Part shown: in pieces, positions 49,285 to 60,397 of the stretch | Position numbering within the stretch: the first letter of the stretch is position 1 | Layout of the letters: each line of letters opens with the position of its first letter | Origin: Marinobacter sp. S6332 | GTDB lineage: Bacteria; Pseudomonadota; Gammaproteobacteria; Pseudomonadales; Oleiphilaceae | Assembly: GCF_023016045.1 (NCBI RefSeq) | Contig: NZ_JALKAP010000001.1 | Span: forward strand, 1 to 64,000 | Length of the DNA stretch: 64,000 bases | Direction of reading: 5' to 3' | The notes under the pieces: model-generated | Databases searched by the model: none | Told to the model about the DNA's origin: nothing | What the model saw: the letters and a program-made list of their open reading frames with translations, nothing else | Position numbers and translations under genes: made by a program

Positions 49285-50301
49285 ATGCGGGATTTTTTCG
49301 TGCCGGATCTGTGCCGGGTGCGCTCTGTATTTATGCTGCTCATCACCAGCGAATTAATGGTGCTGGTTCTGGCCATTGTTCAGGCGAGCGACGGCTGGAT
49401 TGACTGGAACTATTTTGCGCTTCTGTCATTATTTGTGCAGTGGACAACCCTTACCAGCGCTGCGCTGATCTGCCTTTTGCGCTCGCGGCTAGCCAAGCTG
49501 TCTGTAGCCCGGGCTACCCTTGCCATTGCATTTATCGTGCTGTTGGATGTGTTGGCATTCAGTCTGTTCGCCGACAGTGTTTTGCATCCGCAACCGGGTA
49601 TCATCGGCTGGCAAGCTATTGCCAAGAAGCTACTTCTGGCGCTACTTATTGTTCTGATGGTACTGCGTTATTTCTATTTGCAGCACCAATGGCAACAGCA
49701 GCGAGAAGCAGAAATGCAAGCGCACCTAACAGCGCTGCAAGCGCGTATACAACCGCACTTTTTATTCAACAGCATGAACACCATCGCCAGCCTTATCGCC
49801 ACAGACCCCGAGTTGGCAGAAGATGCCGTTCTGGACTTATCTGAGCTGTTTCGCGCCAGCTTACGCACCGGCGACCGGCTTATACCGTTTGCAAAGGAGC
49901 TAGACCTCTGCAAACGTTATCTCGCCATTGAGTCTCTGCGCCTTGGCCCGCGCCTGAAACTAGAATGGCATATTGCCGACGGCTTGGAGCGACAGGCAAT
50001 TCCTCCGCTAACGCTTCAACCACTGGTTGAGAATGCGGTATATCACGGCATTCAGCCGCGGCCGGAGGGCGGCATCGTGCGCATCGAAGCAGAAGAGCGC
50101 GGTAGCTTTGTGTATTTATTGGTACAAAACCCCAAACCCAAAGACGATTGCGACCAGCACAAGGGCAACCGCATGGCCTTAAGTAACATTCAGGCAAGAT
50201 TGCATGCACTATTTGGAGAGGCTTCCGTTTTGAAACACAGCCATCAGGGAGAGGTTTATACGGTGACCTTAAGGCTGCCAAAAACCATACAGCATTCATG
50301 A
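49285..50301 (+). CDS. algZ: sensor kinase AlgZ/FimS-type
   Basis: A LytS-like membrane histidine kinase of about 338 residues. Four hydrophobic helices (residues about 10-140) precede LQARIQPHFLFNSMNT with the phospho-His and a C-terminal ATPase domain (LQPLVENAVYHGI). ATG 49285 (MRDFFVPDLC) is chosen by resemblance to relatives; no clear ribosome site is visible, and an upstream in-frame start cannot be excluded. It overlaps algR by four bases. The 277 bases before it hold no gene. Confidence 0.88.
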   Translation: MRDFFVPDLCRVRSVFMLLITSELMVLVLAIVQASDGWIDWNYFALLSLFVQWTTLTSAALICLLRSRLAKLSVARATLAIAFIVLLDVLAFSLFADSVLHPQPGIIGWQAIAKKLLLALLIVLMVLRYFYLQHQWQQQREAEMQAHLTALQARIQPHFLFNSMNTIASLIATDPELAEDAVLDLSELFRASLRTGDRLIPFAKELDLCKRYLAIESLRLGPRLKLEWHIADGLERQAIPPLTLQPLVENAVYHGIQPRPEGGIVRIEAEERGSFVYLLVQNPKPKDDCDQHKGNRMALSNIQARLHALFGEASVLKHSHQGEVYTVTLRLPKTIQHS

Positions 50302-51065
50302 CTAAACAGAAGATACTCATCGCCGATGATGAGCCTTTGGCCCGGCAACGTCTCAGGCGTTTGGTAGAGAGCATGCCGGAATATCAGGTATGCGGTGAAG
50401 CCGGTGATGGTGAAGCGACACTTGCGAAGGTTGTCGAACTGGACCCGGACATTCTATTGCTGGATATAAGAATGCCCGGCATGGACGGAATGGAGGCTGC
50501 GGCAAATCTAAGCCAACACAACAATCCACCAGCGATTATTTTCTGCACCGCCTACGACAACTACGCTATTCAAGCATTCGATGTGCAAGCCGTGGCTTAC
50601 CTGCTCAAGCCTGTGCGCAAGGACGCACTTGCTGAGGCGCTGGGGCGCGCTGGTCGGGTCAATCGGGTACAAATACAAACACTGTCCGCCAGCATCGCGG
50701 GGAATAACACGGATCGTGAAACAACCGAAGATGAGCAACTCGCAGTGCGTACTCACAGGGGTACCGAGCTGATTGATATAGCCGGGATCCGCTATTGTCA
50801 GGCGGATCAGAAATACGTGACCATTCACCATTCCCGTGGTGAGACTATTTCCGACTACACCTTAAAAGAACTGGAAAGCGCTTACCCAAGCCAGCTGCTT
50901 AGGATTCACCGCAACACGCTGGTGGGTGTGCGCTTCATACAGGCCTTGCGCCGAACACCAGATGGCCACAACCTACTACAGTTAAGAGATGATCTGGGCG
51001 AACTACCAGTAAGCCGCCGACACTCCAGCAACGTGCGCCAATGGCTTCAGGGTCTGCAGAGCTAG
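50298..51065 (+). CDS. algR: LytTR response regulator AlgR
   Basis: A 255-residue regulator: receiver domain with phospho-Asp in [14 protein letters not shown] and a LytTR DNA-binding domain (residues about 155-250, with [21 protein letters not shown]). In Pseudomonas AlgR controls alginate and twitching genes; here it is paired with algZ and followed by hemC, the conserved order. Function in this host is inferred. Confidence 0.92.
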   Translation: MTKQKILIADDEPLARQRLRRLVESMPEYQVCGEAGDGEATLAKVVELDPDILLLDIRMPGMDGMEAAANLSQHNNPPAIIFCTAYDNYAIQAFDVQAVAYLLKPVRKDALAEALGRAGRVNRVQIQTLSASIAGNNTDRETTEDEQLAVRTHRGTELIDIAGIRYCQADQKYVTIHHSRGETISDYTLKELESAYPSQLLRIHRNTLVGVRFIQALRRTPDGHNLLQLRDDLGELPVSRRHSSNVRQWLQGLQS

Positions 51066-51136
51066 GGTCCCACGGGACTTTTTCGGCGCCACAGGGTAAC
51101 CTTGGCGAACATTTTTCAGAATCGACAGTGAGCATC

Positions 51137-52078
51137 ATGTCTAAACGAACCCTTCGTGTCGCAACCCGCAGCAGTGCCTTGGCGCTGTGGCAGGCAGAAT
51201 TTATCAAGGCCGAGTTGGAACGACTCCACGACAACGTGGTTGTTGAGCTGGTAAAGATCAAAACTCAGGGCGATAAAATCCTTGATGTGCCACTCGCCAA
51301 GATCGGCGGCAAAGGCCTGTTTGTGAAAGAGCTGGAGGAAGCCATGCTTGATGGCCGTGCAGACCTCGCCGTGCACTCGATGAAGGATGTGCCCATGGCC
51401 TTCCCCGAGGGCCTGGGGCTGGTTGCAATCTGTGAACGGGACGACCCCACCGATGCCTTCGTTAGCAACCAATACGCTAACGTTGACGCCCTTCCCCAAG
51501 GCGCAATAGTTGGCACTGCCAGCCTACGCCGGGAATCCCAGCTCCGTGCCTACAGACCCGATCTGGAAATTCGAGTGTTACGGGGCAACGTTAATACCCG
51601 TCTGGCAAAGTTGGACGCCGGTGATTACGACGCCATCGTGCTAGCCAGCTCTGGCTTAAAACGCCTAGGCTTTCATGACCGGATTCGTTACTCCATGCCA
51701 GACACCGTATCTTTACCCGCCGTAGGTCAAGGTGCCCTTGGTATCGAATGTCGGCTCAATGATGACGAGCTTCGGGCGATGCTTGAGCCGCTGAACCATG
51801 CGGACACAGCCGATCGGGTAAAAGCAGAAAGAGCCCTTAACCGTCGCCTTGAAGGTGGCTGCCAAGTGCCTATCGCTGCCTATGCGCTGCTGGAAGACGA
51901 CGACACTCTATGGCTACGTGGATTGGTTGGCGCCGTTGACGGCACTCAAATACTCCGGGTTGAAGGCCGGGCACCTCGTGCTGAAGGCGAGCGCTTGGGC
52001 CGTGAACTGGCAGAAGACCTTTTAGCATTGGGCGCAGACAAAGTGCTGGCTGAAATTTATGGTCACACTCCCCGCTGA
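51137..52078 (+). CDS. hemC: porphobilinogen deaminase HemC
   Basis: Polymerises four porphobilinogens to hydroxymethylbilane. The 313-residue product begins [15 protein letters not shown] and carries the cofactor-bearing Cys in [16 protein letters not shown] use ATG 51137; a GTG nine bases earlier is possible. It overlaps hemD by 20 bases. Confidence 0.96.
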   Translation: MSKRTLRVATRSSALALWQAEFIKAELERLHDNVVVELVKIKTQGDKILDVPLAKIGGKGLFVKELEEAMLDGRADLAVHSMKDVPMAFPEGLGLVAICERDDPTDAFVSNQYANVDALPQGAIVGTASLRRESQLRAYRPDLEIRVLRGNVNTRLAKLDAGDYDAIVLASSGLKRLGFHDRIRYSMPDTVSLPAVGQGALGIECRLNDDELRAMLEPLNHADTADRVKAERALNRRLEGGCQVPIAAYALLEDDDTLWLRGLVGAVDGTQILRVEGRAPRAEGERLGRELAEDLLALGADKVLAEIYGHTPR

Positions 52079-52871
52079 CTCCTCCAGTCTGGCTGGCCGA
52101 CGCGTTCTGATATGTCGGCCAGAGCCGGAAGCGTCCCGGTTGGCCCGGCAGTTCCAAGCTGCCGGTGCTGAAGTGCATGTATTTCCGTTGGTTGAGAGAG
52201 AGCCCCTCCCCGAAACTCCGGAACGGCGCAGCACTCTCCTTAGCCTTGATGAATTCTCCCACGTCATTGCTGTTAGCCCATACGCAGCCCGCCTTTTACT
52301 AGACGAACTCGATATCTGGTGGCCTCAACTACCTGTTGGGCTAAACTGGTATGGCGTGGGGGCTGGCACAGCTAAAGCTCTTTCAGAGTATGGGGTGAAT
52401 CCCCGCAAACCAGATGAAGGCTGGACCAGTGAAGCCTTGCTCAAACTGCCCTCTTTGGCGCATTTTGAGGGGGAGCGGGTACTGGTTGCCAGAGGCGAGG
52501 AAGGCCGGGAGCTAACCCGGAAAACGCTTGAGGCGCGCGGTGCACGTGTCACCGTGATGCCGCTTTATCGCAGGTTCTGTCCAAATTACACGCCTGCACA
52601 GATACACAATGCACTGGAGGAGTTTGCGCCAGACGCCATTATTGCGCTCTCTGGAGAAACCCTAAACAATCTCATCGCACTATGTTCGAATTGCAGCCAT
52701 AATCTATACGATAGCCCCGTTATTGTACCCGCCCGGCGTATTGCCGATCAGGCCCGTGCAGCGGGATTCAATGCTCCGTGTATACCAGAAAGCCTTGCCG
52801 ACAACGACATTGTGGCCGCCGTAGCAGAACAGTTGACCGGCCGCGACGGTGGCACCGGAAGAGCTAAGTAA
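52059..52871 (+). CDS. hemD: uroporphyrinogen-III synthase HemD
   Basis: Cyclises hydroxymethylbilane to uroporphyrinogen III. The 270-residue two-lobe protein has the weakly conserved pattern of the family ([32 protein letters not shown] [29 protein letters not shown]). The order hemC-hemD-hemX-hemY confirms it. Confidence 0.93.
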   Translation: MVTLPADSSSLAGRRVLICRPEPEASRLARQFQAAGAEVHVFPLVEREPLPETPERRSTLLSLDEFSHVIAVSPYAARLLLDELDIWWPQLPVGLNWYGVGAGTAKALSEYGVNPRKPDEGWTSEALLKLPSLAHFEGERVLVARGEEGRELTRKTLEARGARVTVMPLYRRFCPNYTPAQIHNALEEFAPDAIIALSGETLNNLIALCSNCSHNLYDSPVIVPARRIADQARAAGFNAPCIPESLADNDIVAAVAEQLTGRDGGTGRAK

Positions 52872-52879
52872 GGACGCCC

Positions 52880-53989
52880 GTGACTGAAACAACAAAACAA
52901 TTACCCGCACCGATTGCCAAAGAACAACCCACACGGCAGAAAGTCTGGCCAATCTGGGTTATCGCCATCATTGCATTGATCAGTGTTGCCGTACTGGCGT
53001 TGTGGAACTGGCAACAATGGAACGGAAACCAAACGACAATGCAGGCGCTGAAAAGCCTACAACAGGATACCGCGCAACTCGAAAGCCTTTATGGCGATAG
53101 GGGCGGCCAGCAGAGCCAACGCTTGCAAGCTTTGGAAGATAAACTGGCGTCCCAACGCGAGTTGATTGCTACCCAACAGCGGCAAATCGATCACAATGCC
53201 CGCGAGCTGCTTGAAGCTGGAAACCGCACTCGCACCGACTGGTTGTTGGCAGAGGCGGAATATCTGCTACGCATTGCAAACCAGCGCTTAATGATCGAGA
53301 AAGACATTCGCGGAGCTTTGTCTGCCCTTGAAGCCGCAGACGACGTGCTGACTGAATCGGACGATATCGGCGTCTACCCTGTACGCCAGCAGCTGGCGCG
53401 AGAAATACTATCCCTTAAAGGCATTAGTAGCGTCGACAGAACCGGACTTTACCTTACTCTCGAAGCCGCCATCGACAGCGTACACCAGCTCACCGATCAG
53501 GCACTTATCAGCGAACAAGCGCCCGGGTTTGTCGGTCATTCACAGCCCGGAGCAGAACCCGAAGAAGGCGGAGAGCCGGGTATGCTGGTAAAAGGTTGGA
53601 GAAAGTTCAAGTCTACCTTGATGCAGGTCGTTGTCGTTCGTCGCCTTGATGAGTCGGTAAAACCGCTGCTGTCGCCAGACCAGAGTGCCTACGCTCGCCT
53701 AAACCTGCAACTGATGCTCGAAGAAGCCGAAATGGCAGTGCTCAGGGGCAACCAACCATTGTATGAGCGAGCCCTCGTCAAAGCGCAAGCTGCGGTTGAA
53801 GACTGGTACGATGCAAGCAATCCACGGGTAAGCGCCCTCACTAAAACCCTTGGTGAACTGAGCACCCGCAACGTAGCCCCAGACCTACCTGATATCAGCA
53901 AATCTCTGGATCTGCTCAAAGAGCGGCTTTCAGGCCGTCTCAGCAATAGCAACGGCAACAGCGAAGCAAATGGAGGCCGCGATTCATGA
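52880..53989 (+). CDS. hemX: HemX, membrane protein of heme cluster
   Basis: A 369-residue protein with one N-terminal membrane helix (VWPIWVIAIIALISVAVLALW) and a long coiled-coil region. It is annotated in relatives as uroporphyrinogen methyltransferase-like but lacks a SAM-binding fold, so catalysis is unlikely. GTG start after AAGGACG. It overlaps hemY by four bases. Confidence 0.9.
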   Translation: MTETTKQLPAPIAKEQPTRQKVWPIWVIAIIALISVAVLALWNWQQWNGNQTTMQALKSLQQDTAQLESLYGDRGGQQSQRLQALEDKLASQRELIATQQRQIDHNARELLEAGNRTRTDWLLAEAEYLLRIANQRLMIEKDIRGALSALEAADDVLTESDDIGVYPVRQQLAREILSLKGISSVDRTGLYLTLEAAIDSVHQLTDQALISEQAPGFVGHSQPGAEPEEGGEPGMLVKGWRKFKSTLMQVVVVRRLDESVKPLLSPDQSAYARLNLQLMLEEAEMAVLRGNQPLYERALVKAQAAVEDWYDASNPRVSALTKTLGELSTRNVAPDLPDISKSLDLLKERLSGRLSNSNGNSEANGGRDS

Positions 53990-55227
53990 TCCGCCTGCTT
54001 CTGATCGTTCTGTTCGCCCTGCTTATCGGCACCGCGCTCTCCCTCGGTCTGCAGTATGATCTCGGGTACATTCGCATCAGCCTCGGCAATTACCTGGTAG
54101 AAACCAATTTCTGGGTGGGGCTTGCCCTCATTATCGTGGTGGTTGCACTCATTGTGCTCGCGATTAACATGTTCCGTCGCATGCGGGAAGGCACCGGGCT
54201 GGTGGCCAACTGGCTATCCCGCAGCAAGGCACGTCGTGCCCGCCGTCGAACTACCAAGGGCCTGCTTGCATTGGCAGAAGGTAACTGGCCAAGAGCCCGC
54301 AAAATGCTTACATCGGCAGCTGGCCACGCAGACACACCTCTAATAAACTACTTGGCAGCCGCTCAGGCAGCTTTTGAGTGCAGCGATCACGAGGCTGTCG
54401 ATGAGCTTTTGAGAAAAGCGTATGAGAGCACACCCGGGTCGGATATGGCCGTGGGTATCACTCAGGCCCAGCTGCAGCTTTCCGGCAACCGTCTGGAACA
54501 GGCTTTGGCAACATTGGTGCGCTTACGCAAGCAATCACCGCATCACCCTTTTGTACTCAAACTTCTGAAAAATACTTACCTTCGCCTAGAAGACTGGCGC
54601 GAGCTTTCAAAGCTATTGCCTGAGTTGCGTAAACGCAGTGTGATGCCAGAATCTGAACTCAGCGAGTTAGAGCGTCTGGTATGGCACAACCTGCTGGAGA
54701 AAGCCGCTGAAGACTGTCGGCGCCAGCAAAAGGACGACACCAACGCATCTTTAGAACCACTCACCCGCCTTTGGGACGAGCTGCCGAGCTTTTTGCGTAA
54801 AGATGAGAAAACCATCGGTGACTATGCACGCCAGCTGGCCAGTCTTGGCGATGAAGCCCAGACCGAAACGTTGCTACGCAAGGTTTTGCAAAGCCACTGG
54901 AGCGATGAATTGGTTAATCTGTATGGCCGTATAGAGGGCCGCAAACCGGATGAGCAGCTTCTTACTGCCGAGCAGTGGCTAAAAGACCGCCCCAACAATG
55001 CAGAGCTGCTCTTAGCGTTGGGCCGCCTAAGCCTCAGAAATGAGCTATGGGGCAAAGCCCGGGAGTATTTCGAAACAAGCTTGAAGTTACGTCGCAGCCG
55101 GGAAGCTCTAGCAGAGCTAAGCCGTTTAAGTGCTCACATGGGCGAAGAAGAGCTAAGCATCAAGCTTATGATGCAGGGACTAGCAACCGACAATGGGCTC
55201 CCGAAGCTGCCCATGCCCAGAGCCTAA
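53986..55227 (+). CDS. hemY: HemY, TPR-containing membrane protein
   Basis: A 413-residue protein with two N-terminal membrane helices (LLLIVLFALLIGTALSLG and FWVGLALIIVVVALIVLAI) and a helical TPR-like domain. This is the gammaproteobacterial HemY of unknown biochemical role, not protoporphyrinogen oxidase. Last gene of the hemCDXY run; it converges with the reductase gene. Confidence 0.92.
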   Translation: MIRLLLIVLFALLIGTALSLGLQYDLGYIRISLGNYLVETNFWVGLALIIVVVALIVLAINMFRRMREGTGLVANWLSRSKARRARRRTTKGLLALAEGNWPRARKMLTSAAGHADTPLINYLAAAQAAFECSDHEAVDELLRKAYESTPGSDMAVGITQAQLQLSGNRLEQALATLVRLRKQSPHHPFVLKLLKNTYLRLEDWRELSKLLPELRKRSVMPESELSELERLVWHNLLEKAAEDCRRQQKDDTNASLEPLTRLWDELPSFLRKDEKTIGDYARQLASLGDEAQTETLLRKVLQSHWSDELVNLYGRIEGRKPDEQLLTAEQWLKDRPNNAELLLALGRLSLRNELWGKAREYFETSLKLRRSREALAELSRLSAHMGEEELSIKLMMQGLATDNGLPKLPMPRA

Positions 55228-55281
55228 CTCGCTTCGGTAATTTCTCTTCGGCAGTTTCTTTTCAGAGTCGGCAACAGCACC

Positions 55282-56286
55282 TCAATTACGAGGTGCATAC
55301 TCCAATACATCAGAAAAGAATGCCTCAGGTGGTAGCCCGGCCTCCACCAAGGCATCCATCAGCGTATATACCATGGTTGGTGAACCACTGGCGTGCACTT
55401 CCACGTTACTCAAATCCATGCCGGAGGCTAACACAACCCGCACGAGCTGATCGTGATGACCACTCCACTCGCTGTCATCATCATCACCAACAACCGGCTG
55501 AAAACTGAATTCCGGCCATTCTTCCTCCCACTGCCGAGCCATAGACCTGAGGTACATATCCTCATGGCGACGTACGCCCCAATATAGCTTTACCGGCCGG
55601 GAATAAGAGGTACCTCGCAAATAATCCACCAAGCTTTTCATCTGGGCGAATCCGGTACCTGCAGCAACCAATAGCAATGGTTTACCCGGAGCGCAGTCCA
55701 AACACGCTTTACCGTGTGGCAGCTCCAAACTGACTGCTTGGCCAGATTTTAGTGCATCAATAACCTTTTGCGCCGACACCCACTCGGGAGAAGCCTGAAT
55801 ATGCAGTTCCAGATTTTGCTCTGCAGGGCTACTGGCAATGGAAAAGTAGCAAGGCTCAGCATCCGGAAGGTTAACCGACAAATATTGACCAGCATGAAAA
55901 GACAACTCCCGCCGCCGTGGTAGTTGAAGTTCTACCCGATATACATCGTGATTTATAGAACTTACATCCACCACGTTTGCCTGAAACTTGCGGGGCTGGT
56001 TGTTTCCTGCGGCCATAACGGCACTTATCTCCAGTTCAAGGTGATCGAGCGCTGCGGTTCTACACATCATCAGCCGAGCGCCGACCGGAATCGTTTGTTG
56101 GTTTCGGGTGTTCAAAGCAGAGCCGCTGAGCAAACGCGCTTCACAGAGCTCACATACGCCATTTTTGCAGGCAGATGGAACAGCAACGCCTGCACCTGCT
56201 GCCGCGCTTAGTAAATCTTCATCAGCAGCTGTCGCATAGCGAATGCCAGATGGCTCAAGACCAATCTTCCAACGCCTGCTACTCAT
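55282..56286 (-). CDS. 2Fe-2S flavin reductase (ferredoxin-NAD(P) reductase type)
   Basis: A 334-residue fusion of an N-terminal plant-type 2Fe-2S domain (ACKNGVCELCEARLLSG) with FAD- and NAD-binding domains (YFSIASSP, LLVAAGTGFAQMKSLV). Start ATG 56286 comes one base after the ubiD stop. This arrangement beside ubiD resembles the UbiB/Fre or CDP-6-deoxyglucoseen-reductase-like genes of relatives, which may supply reduced flavin to the UbiX/UbiD system. The exact substrate is unknown. Confidence 0.85.
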   Translation of the reverse strand: MSSRRWKIGLEPSGIRYATAADEDLLSAAAGAGVAVPSACKNGVCELCEARLLSGSALNTRNQQTIPVGARLMMCRTAALDHLELEISAVMAAGNNQPRKFQANVVDVSSINHDVYRVELQLPRRRELSFHAGQYLSVNLPDAEPCYFSIASSPAEQNLELHIQASPEWVSAQKVIDALKSGQAVSLELPHGKACLDCAPGKPLLLVAAGTGFAQMKSLVDYLRGTSYSRPVKLYWGVRRHEDMYLRSMARQWEEEWPEFSFQPVVGDDDDSEWSGHHDQLVRVVLASGMDLSNVEVHASGSPTMVYTLMDALVEAGLPPEAFFSDVLEYAPRN

Positions 56287-56287
56287 A

Positions 56288-57775
56288 TCAGTCGGAGCGA
56301 TTAACCGGGGTTTCAATGCCCAGGCTACCCCAGAGCTCATCCACTCGCTGTTTTACCGCGTCTGTCATAGAAATCGGCTCGCCCCACTCGCGGGTCGTTT
56401 CACCCGGCCATTTATTGGTGGCATCCAGACCCATTTTGGAACCAAGGCCAGAAACAGGCGAGGCAAAGTCCAAATAATCAATCGGCGTATTTTCCACCAA
56501 CAGCGTATCGCGGGCAGGATCCATGCGGGTGGTAATAGCCCAGATTACATCTTCCCAATTACGGGCATCCACGTCGTCGTCGGTGACAATCACAAACTTG
56601 GTATACATAAACTGGCGTAAAAAAGACCATACACCCATCATCACACGCTTAGCATGGCCGGGGTACTGCTTCTTCATGGTTACTACCGCCATACGGTAGG
56701 AGCAGCCTTCCGGCGGAAGATAAAAGTCCACGATCTCAGGGAACTGCTTCTGCAAGATGGGAATAAACACCTCGTTCAGCGCGACTCCCAGAATGGCAGG
56801 CTCATCCGGTGGCCTGCCGGTGTAGGTGCTGTGATAAATAGGGTCTTTGCGGTGGGTAATCCGCTCAACAGTGAACACCGGGAACTCGTCCACTTCGTTG
56901 TAATAACCCGTGTGATCTCCAAACGGGCCTTCCGGCGCGTAGTCGTCGGGGTAAATAAACCCCTCCAAAACGATCTCTGCACTGGCCGGAACCTGTAAAT
57001 CACTGAGCCCGCACTTTACAAGCTCGGTGCGACTGCCCCTCAGCAAGCCTGCAAACGCATACTCGGAGAGCGAATCGGGCACTGGCGTTACGGCACCAAG
57101 AATCGTGGCCGGGTCGGCGCCGAGGGCGACTGCAACTGGGTAGGGCTTGCCTGGATTTTGTTTCTGGAACTCTTGGAAATCCAACGCGCCACCACGGTGG
57201 CTCAACCAACGCATGATCAGCCGGTTGCGGCCAATCACCTGCTGCCGATAAATCCCGAGATTCTGTCGTTCTTTGTGGGGACCGCGGGTAATCACCAAAG
57301 GCCAGGTCACCAGCGGCCCGGCGTCTCCCGGCCAGCAGTGCTGTACGGGTATCTGATACAGATCGACATTGTCTTTTTCAATCACCACATCCTGACAAGG
57401 CGCAGACCTGAGCACTTTTGGGCTCATACGCATAACTTGCCTAAGCAATGGCAACTTCTCGATAGCGTCTTTGAAGCCTTTAGGGGGATCCGGCTCCTTG
57501 AGGTAAGCCAACAGCTTGCCGATATCCCGAAGCGCGGTTACGTTTTCCTGCCCCATGCCCAAGGCGACTCTTCTGGTGGTGCCAAACAGGTTGGCAAGCA
57601 CGGGCATGTCGTAGCCTTTCGGGTTTTCAAACAACAACGCAGGCCCACCTGCCCGCAGCGTGCGGTCACAGATTTCGGTCATTTCCAGATGGGGATCCAC
57701 TTCCACTGAGATGCGTTTCAGCTCACCCAGTTTTTCCAACTGGTCAATGAAGTCCCGCAGATCGTTGTATTTCAT
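56288..57775 (-). CDS. ubiD: 3-octaprenyl-4-hydroxybenzoate decarboxylase UbiD
   Basis: Prenylated-FMN-dependent decarboxylase of ubiquinone synthesis. The 495-residue product starts [22 protein letters not shown] and shows [21 protein letters not shown], the family signature, and the catalytic Glu region. Full length. Confidence 0.95.
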   Translation of the reverse strand: MKYNDLRDFIDQLEKLGELKRISVEVDPHLEMTEICDRTLRAGGPALLFENPKGYDMPVLANLFGTTRRVALGMGQENVTALRDIGKLLAYLKEPDPPKGFKDAIEKLPLLRQVMRMSPKVLRSAPCQDVVIEKDNVDLYQIPVQHCWPGDAGPLVTWPLVITRGPHKERQNLGIYRQQVIGRNRLIMRWLSHRGGALDFQEFQKQNPGKPYPVAVALGADPATILGAVTPVPDSLSEYAFAGLLRGSRTELVKCGLSDLQVPASAEIVLEGFIYPDDYAPEGPFGDHTGYYNEVDEFPVFTVERITHRKDPIYHSTYTGRPPDEPAILGVALNEVFIPILQKQFPEIVDFYLPPEGCSYRMAVVTMKKQYPGHAKRVMMGVWSFLRQFMYTKFVIVTDDDVDARNWEDVIWAITTRMDPARDTLLVENTPIDYLDFASPVSGLGSKMGLDATNKWPGETTREWGEPISMTDAVKQRVDELWGSLGIETPVNRSD

Positions 57776-57845
57776 CGTTGGCTCCGTTTCCGGTTAGCTT
57801 CTTAATACGGAGTTCGCTGCCTTCCAGACTTCTTGCCCAGTGCCA

Positions 57846-57956
57846 GAACGCAATGAGGGCCTGCTTTCCCAGACACGCCGTAAACCCATCCATGGGGGCT
57901 TGGTCTTGCCATCCTTGGCAAGACACAGTCTGGGAAAGCAGGCCCTCACCGCGTTC
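57846..57956. repeat. long palindromic element, copy 1
   Basis: Perfect 21-bp outer arms: TGAGGGCCTGCTTTCCCAGA (57854 on) pairs with the segment ending 57948. A further GAACGC/GCGTTC pairs outside. The core is ACGCCGTAAACCCATCCATG followed by GGCTTGGTCTTGCCATCC and TTGGCAAGACACA. It lies between ubiD and rho. Confidence 0.85.
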
Positions 57957-58040
57957 ACGAAATCACCAGTTAACTCAAGGCAAAAGCACAAAAGCTAAAC
58001 CGTAACCCCATAAAGGCGCGCGCCCAAAATTAGATCAGCA

Positions 58041-58141
58041 GTACCGGGGACACCCTCCCCGGACTGTGTCTTGCCAGGGATGGCAAGACCAAGCCTACAG
58101 GGACGTATTCACGGCGTGTTCGGGGAGGGTGTCCCCGGTAC
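58041..58141. repeat. long palindromic element, copy 2 (reverse orientation)
   Basis: 20-bp arms GTACCGGGGACACCCTCCCC (58041-58060) and GGGGAGGGTGTCCCCGGTAC (58122-58141). The core, read on the minus strand, is ACGCCGTGAATACGTCCCTG, then GGCTTGGTCTTGCCATCCCT and GGCAAGACACA. It shares the core but not the arms of copy 1. Just downstream of rho. Confidence 0.85.
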
Positions 58142-58181
58142 GGCCAAGCTCAACATCCCAGAGGCGCATAGACTCGACTTC

Positions 58182-59444
58182 TTAACGGCGCTTCATAGAC
58201 TGGAAGAACTCATCGTTGGTCTTGGTATCTTTCAGCTTGTCCAGCAAGAACTCAATGGCTGCGGTATCGTCGTCCATTGAGTGCAGAAGCTTACGCAGAA
58301 TCCACACACGCTGAATATCCGCTTCCGTCATCAGCAAATCTTCACGACGCGTGCCCGAGCTACGGATGTTGATGGCAGGGTACACACGCTTCTCCGCAAT
58401 TTTGCGATCAAGGTGGATTTCCATGTTACCTGTGCCCTTGAACTCTTCGTAGATCACTTCGTCCATTTTGGAACCTGTGCTCACCAGAGCCGTCGCAAGA
58501 ATGGTCAAGCTGCCACCCTCTTCTACATTTCGGGCCGCACCAAAGAAGCGCTTAGGCTTTTCCAGCGCATGGGCATCTACACCACCGGTCAGCACCTTGC
58601 CTGAAGATGGGATAACCGTGTTGTAAGCACGAGCAAGACGAGTAATTGAATCCAGCAGGATAACCACATCTTTCTTATGCTCAACCAAACGCTTGGCCTT
58701 CTCGATGACCATTTCAGCAACCTGAACGTGACGCGCAGGCGGCTCATCAAAGGTGGAGGCAATCACTTCGCCGCGCACGGTGCGCTGCATTTCAGTGACC
58801 TCTTCCGGACGCTCATCAATCAACAGAACGATGATGTGGCACTCCGGATGATTGCGCGTAATAGACTGCGCAATGCTCTGCATCAGCAGGGTTTTACCAG
58901 CCTTGGGTGGCGATACAATCAAACCACGCTGACCCTTACCGATAGGTGCAACCAGGTCCAACACACGGGAAGACAAGTCTTCCGTGCTGCCGTTGCCGGT
59001 TTCAAGCGCCATGCGCTCATCGGGAAACAGCGGAGTCAGGTTTTCAAACAGGATTTTGTTGCGGGCGTTATCCGGCTTGTCGAAGTTAATCTCTGCGACT
59101 TTCAGCAGAGCAAAATAGCGCTCGCCGTCTTTCGGCGGGCGAATCTTGCCAGCAACGGTATCACCGGTACGCAGGTTGAACCTGCGAATTTGGCTGGGAG
59201 AAACGTAAATGTCGTCTGGCCCGGCCAAGTAGGAGGCGTCCGCGGAGCGGAGGAAGCCGAAACCATCCTGCAGAATCTCCAGTACGCCGTCGCCGTAAAT
59301 GTCTTCGCCGCTTTTGGCATGTTTCTTCAGTATGGTGAAGATAACATCCTGTTTACGCGAACGTGCCAGGTTATCGAGGCCCATCTCTTGCGCGATGTCG
59401 AGCAATTCGGGCATGGAGTTCTGCTTGAGTTCAGTAAGATTCAT
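58182..59444 (-). CDS. rho: transcription termination factor Rho
   Basis: Hexameric RNA helicase. The 420-residue product has the N-terminal [19 protein letters not shown] helix bundle, RNP-like [13 protein letters not shown], Walker [14 protein letters not shown] and the C-terminal end FFQSMKRR. The 360 bases in front (59445-59804) hold only its long leader, where Rho autoregulation is usual, and the moaB promoter. Confidence 0.97.
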   Translation of the reverse strand: MNLTELKQNSMPELLDIAQEMGLDNLARSRKQDVIFTILKKHAKSGEDIYGDGVLEILQDGFGFLRSADASYLAGPDDIYVSPSQIRRFNLRTGDTVAGKIRPPKDGERYFALLKVAEINFDKPDNARNKILFENLTPLFPDERMALETGNGSTEDLSSRVLDLVAPIGKGQRGLIVSPPKAGKTLLMQSIAQSITRNHPECHIIVLLIDERPEEVTEMQRTVRGEVIASTFDEPPARHVQVAEMVIEKAKRLVEHKKDVVILLDSITRLARAYNTVIPSSGKVLTGGVDAHALEKPKRFFGAARNVEEGGSLTILATALVSTGSKMDEVIYEEFKGTGNMEIHLDRKIAEKRVYPAINIRSSGTRREDLLMTEADIQRVWILRKLLHSMDDDTAAIEFLLDKLKDTKTNDEFFQSMKRR

Positions 59445-59804
59445 AGGTTATTAGATTTTTCAGGAATGGAATTAAACGGAAGTTGGTATGACAGGGGTGC
59501 CCCTGAACAGATTATAAAATTCGTTGTCAAAACAGATGCTGGCCAGATGGAGCAACCGGTGCGGATTTAATCCGGAAAATAACAGAAGCCAGTAGAGTGG
59601 GTACAATCGTTCGTAGGGCGAGACCGATAATCTGCTACCTTGCTGGCCAATGTCAAGTGTAGTAGCGAAATTAGAACCAATTTTTCGGTAAAAACGCCTA
59701 CAGGCGAGGTTACTGGCCTCCCCCTGATGGGTTACTCCCTTCCATTCCCTACCTCTGACAAGGATACTGATGCATAGACTTTTTGTGATTTTCGGAGCCC
59801 ACCC
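59445..59804. other. divergent rho/moaB promoter region
   Basis: No gene or RNA that I can identify. It carries the 5' leader of rho (minus) and the start signals of moaB (GGAG at 59793). Confidence 0.5.
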
Positions 59805-60377
59805 ATGAGCAGTGAAAGCACCAGCGAACTCAAACCTCTCAATATCGCCATCCTTACGATTTCCGACACTCGAGGCCCGAACGAGGACTCTTCCGGTCAG
59901 TTTCTTGAAGACAGTGTTCTTGAAGCCGGACATACGCTGATTTCACGGCGCATTCTCCCGGATGATGTCTACTTAGTGCGCGCGGCCATGTCGGTCTGGA
60001 TAGCAGATCCGGATGTTCATGCAGTGATCATTACAGGTGGCACCGGCTTCCACGAACGCGACAGCACACCAGAAGCCGTTACACCTCTGCTGGACAAAAC
60101 GATTGAAGGGTTTGGCGAAGAGTTCCGCCGACAGTCAGCTGCCGAGATCGGCACATCAACCATTCAATCCCGAGCCTTTGGCGGCCTTGCCAATCATACG
60201 GCTATCTTCTGCCTGCCTGGCTCCACCGGAGCATGCCGTACGGGATGGAATGGCATTTTGAAGACGCAACTCGACAGCCGCCATGGCCCTTGCAATTTTT
60301 CCGCACTGGTCGGCCGCAAGCCAGAGCGAGCTATAGAGCGCCTGCAGCAGGGTATTGGCACTCGCGCCGCTCGTTAA
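59805..60377 (+). CDS. moaB: molybdenum cofactor protein MoaB
   Basis: A 190-residue MoaB/Mog-type adenylyltransferase domain with IITGGTGFHERDSTPEAVTPL and LPGSTGACRTGWNGIL. It adenylylates molybdopterin or assists insertion. First gene of moaB-moeA-moaD-moaE. The C-terminal KPERAIERLQQGI is slightly long. Confidence 0.94.
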   Translation: MSSESTSELKPLNIAILTISDTRGPNEDSSGQFLEDSVLEAGHTLISRRILPDDVYLVRAAMSVWIADPDVHAVIITGGTGFHERDSTPEAVTPLLDKTIEGFGEEFRRQSAAEIGTSTIQSRAFGGLANHTAIFCLPGSTGACRTGWNGILKTQLDSRHGPCNFSALVGRKPERAIERLQQGIGTRAAR

Positions 60378-60397
60378 TTCTGAATACGGAGAAAGAC

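Noticed and set aside
53986..55227. Protoporphyrinogen oxidase for hemY
   Set aside because: The product is a two-helix TPR protein without FAD motif; the shared name refers to a different family.
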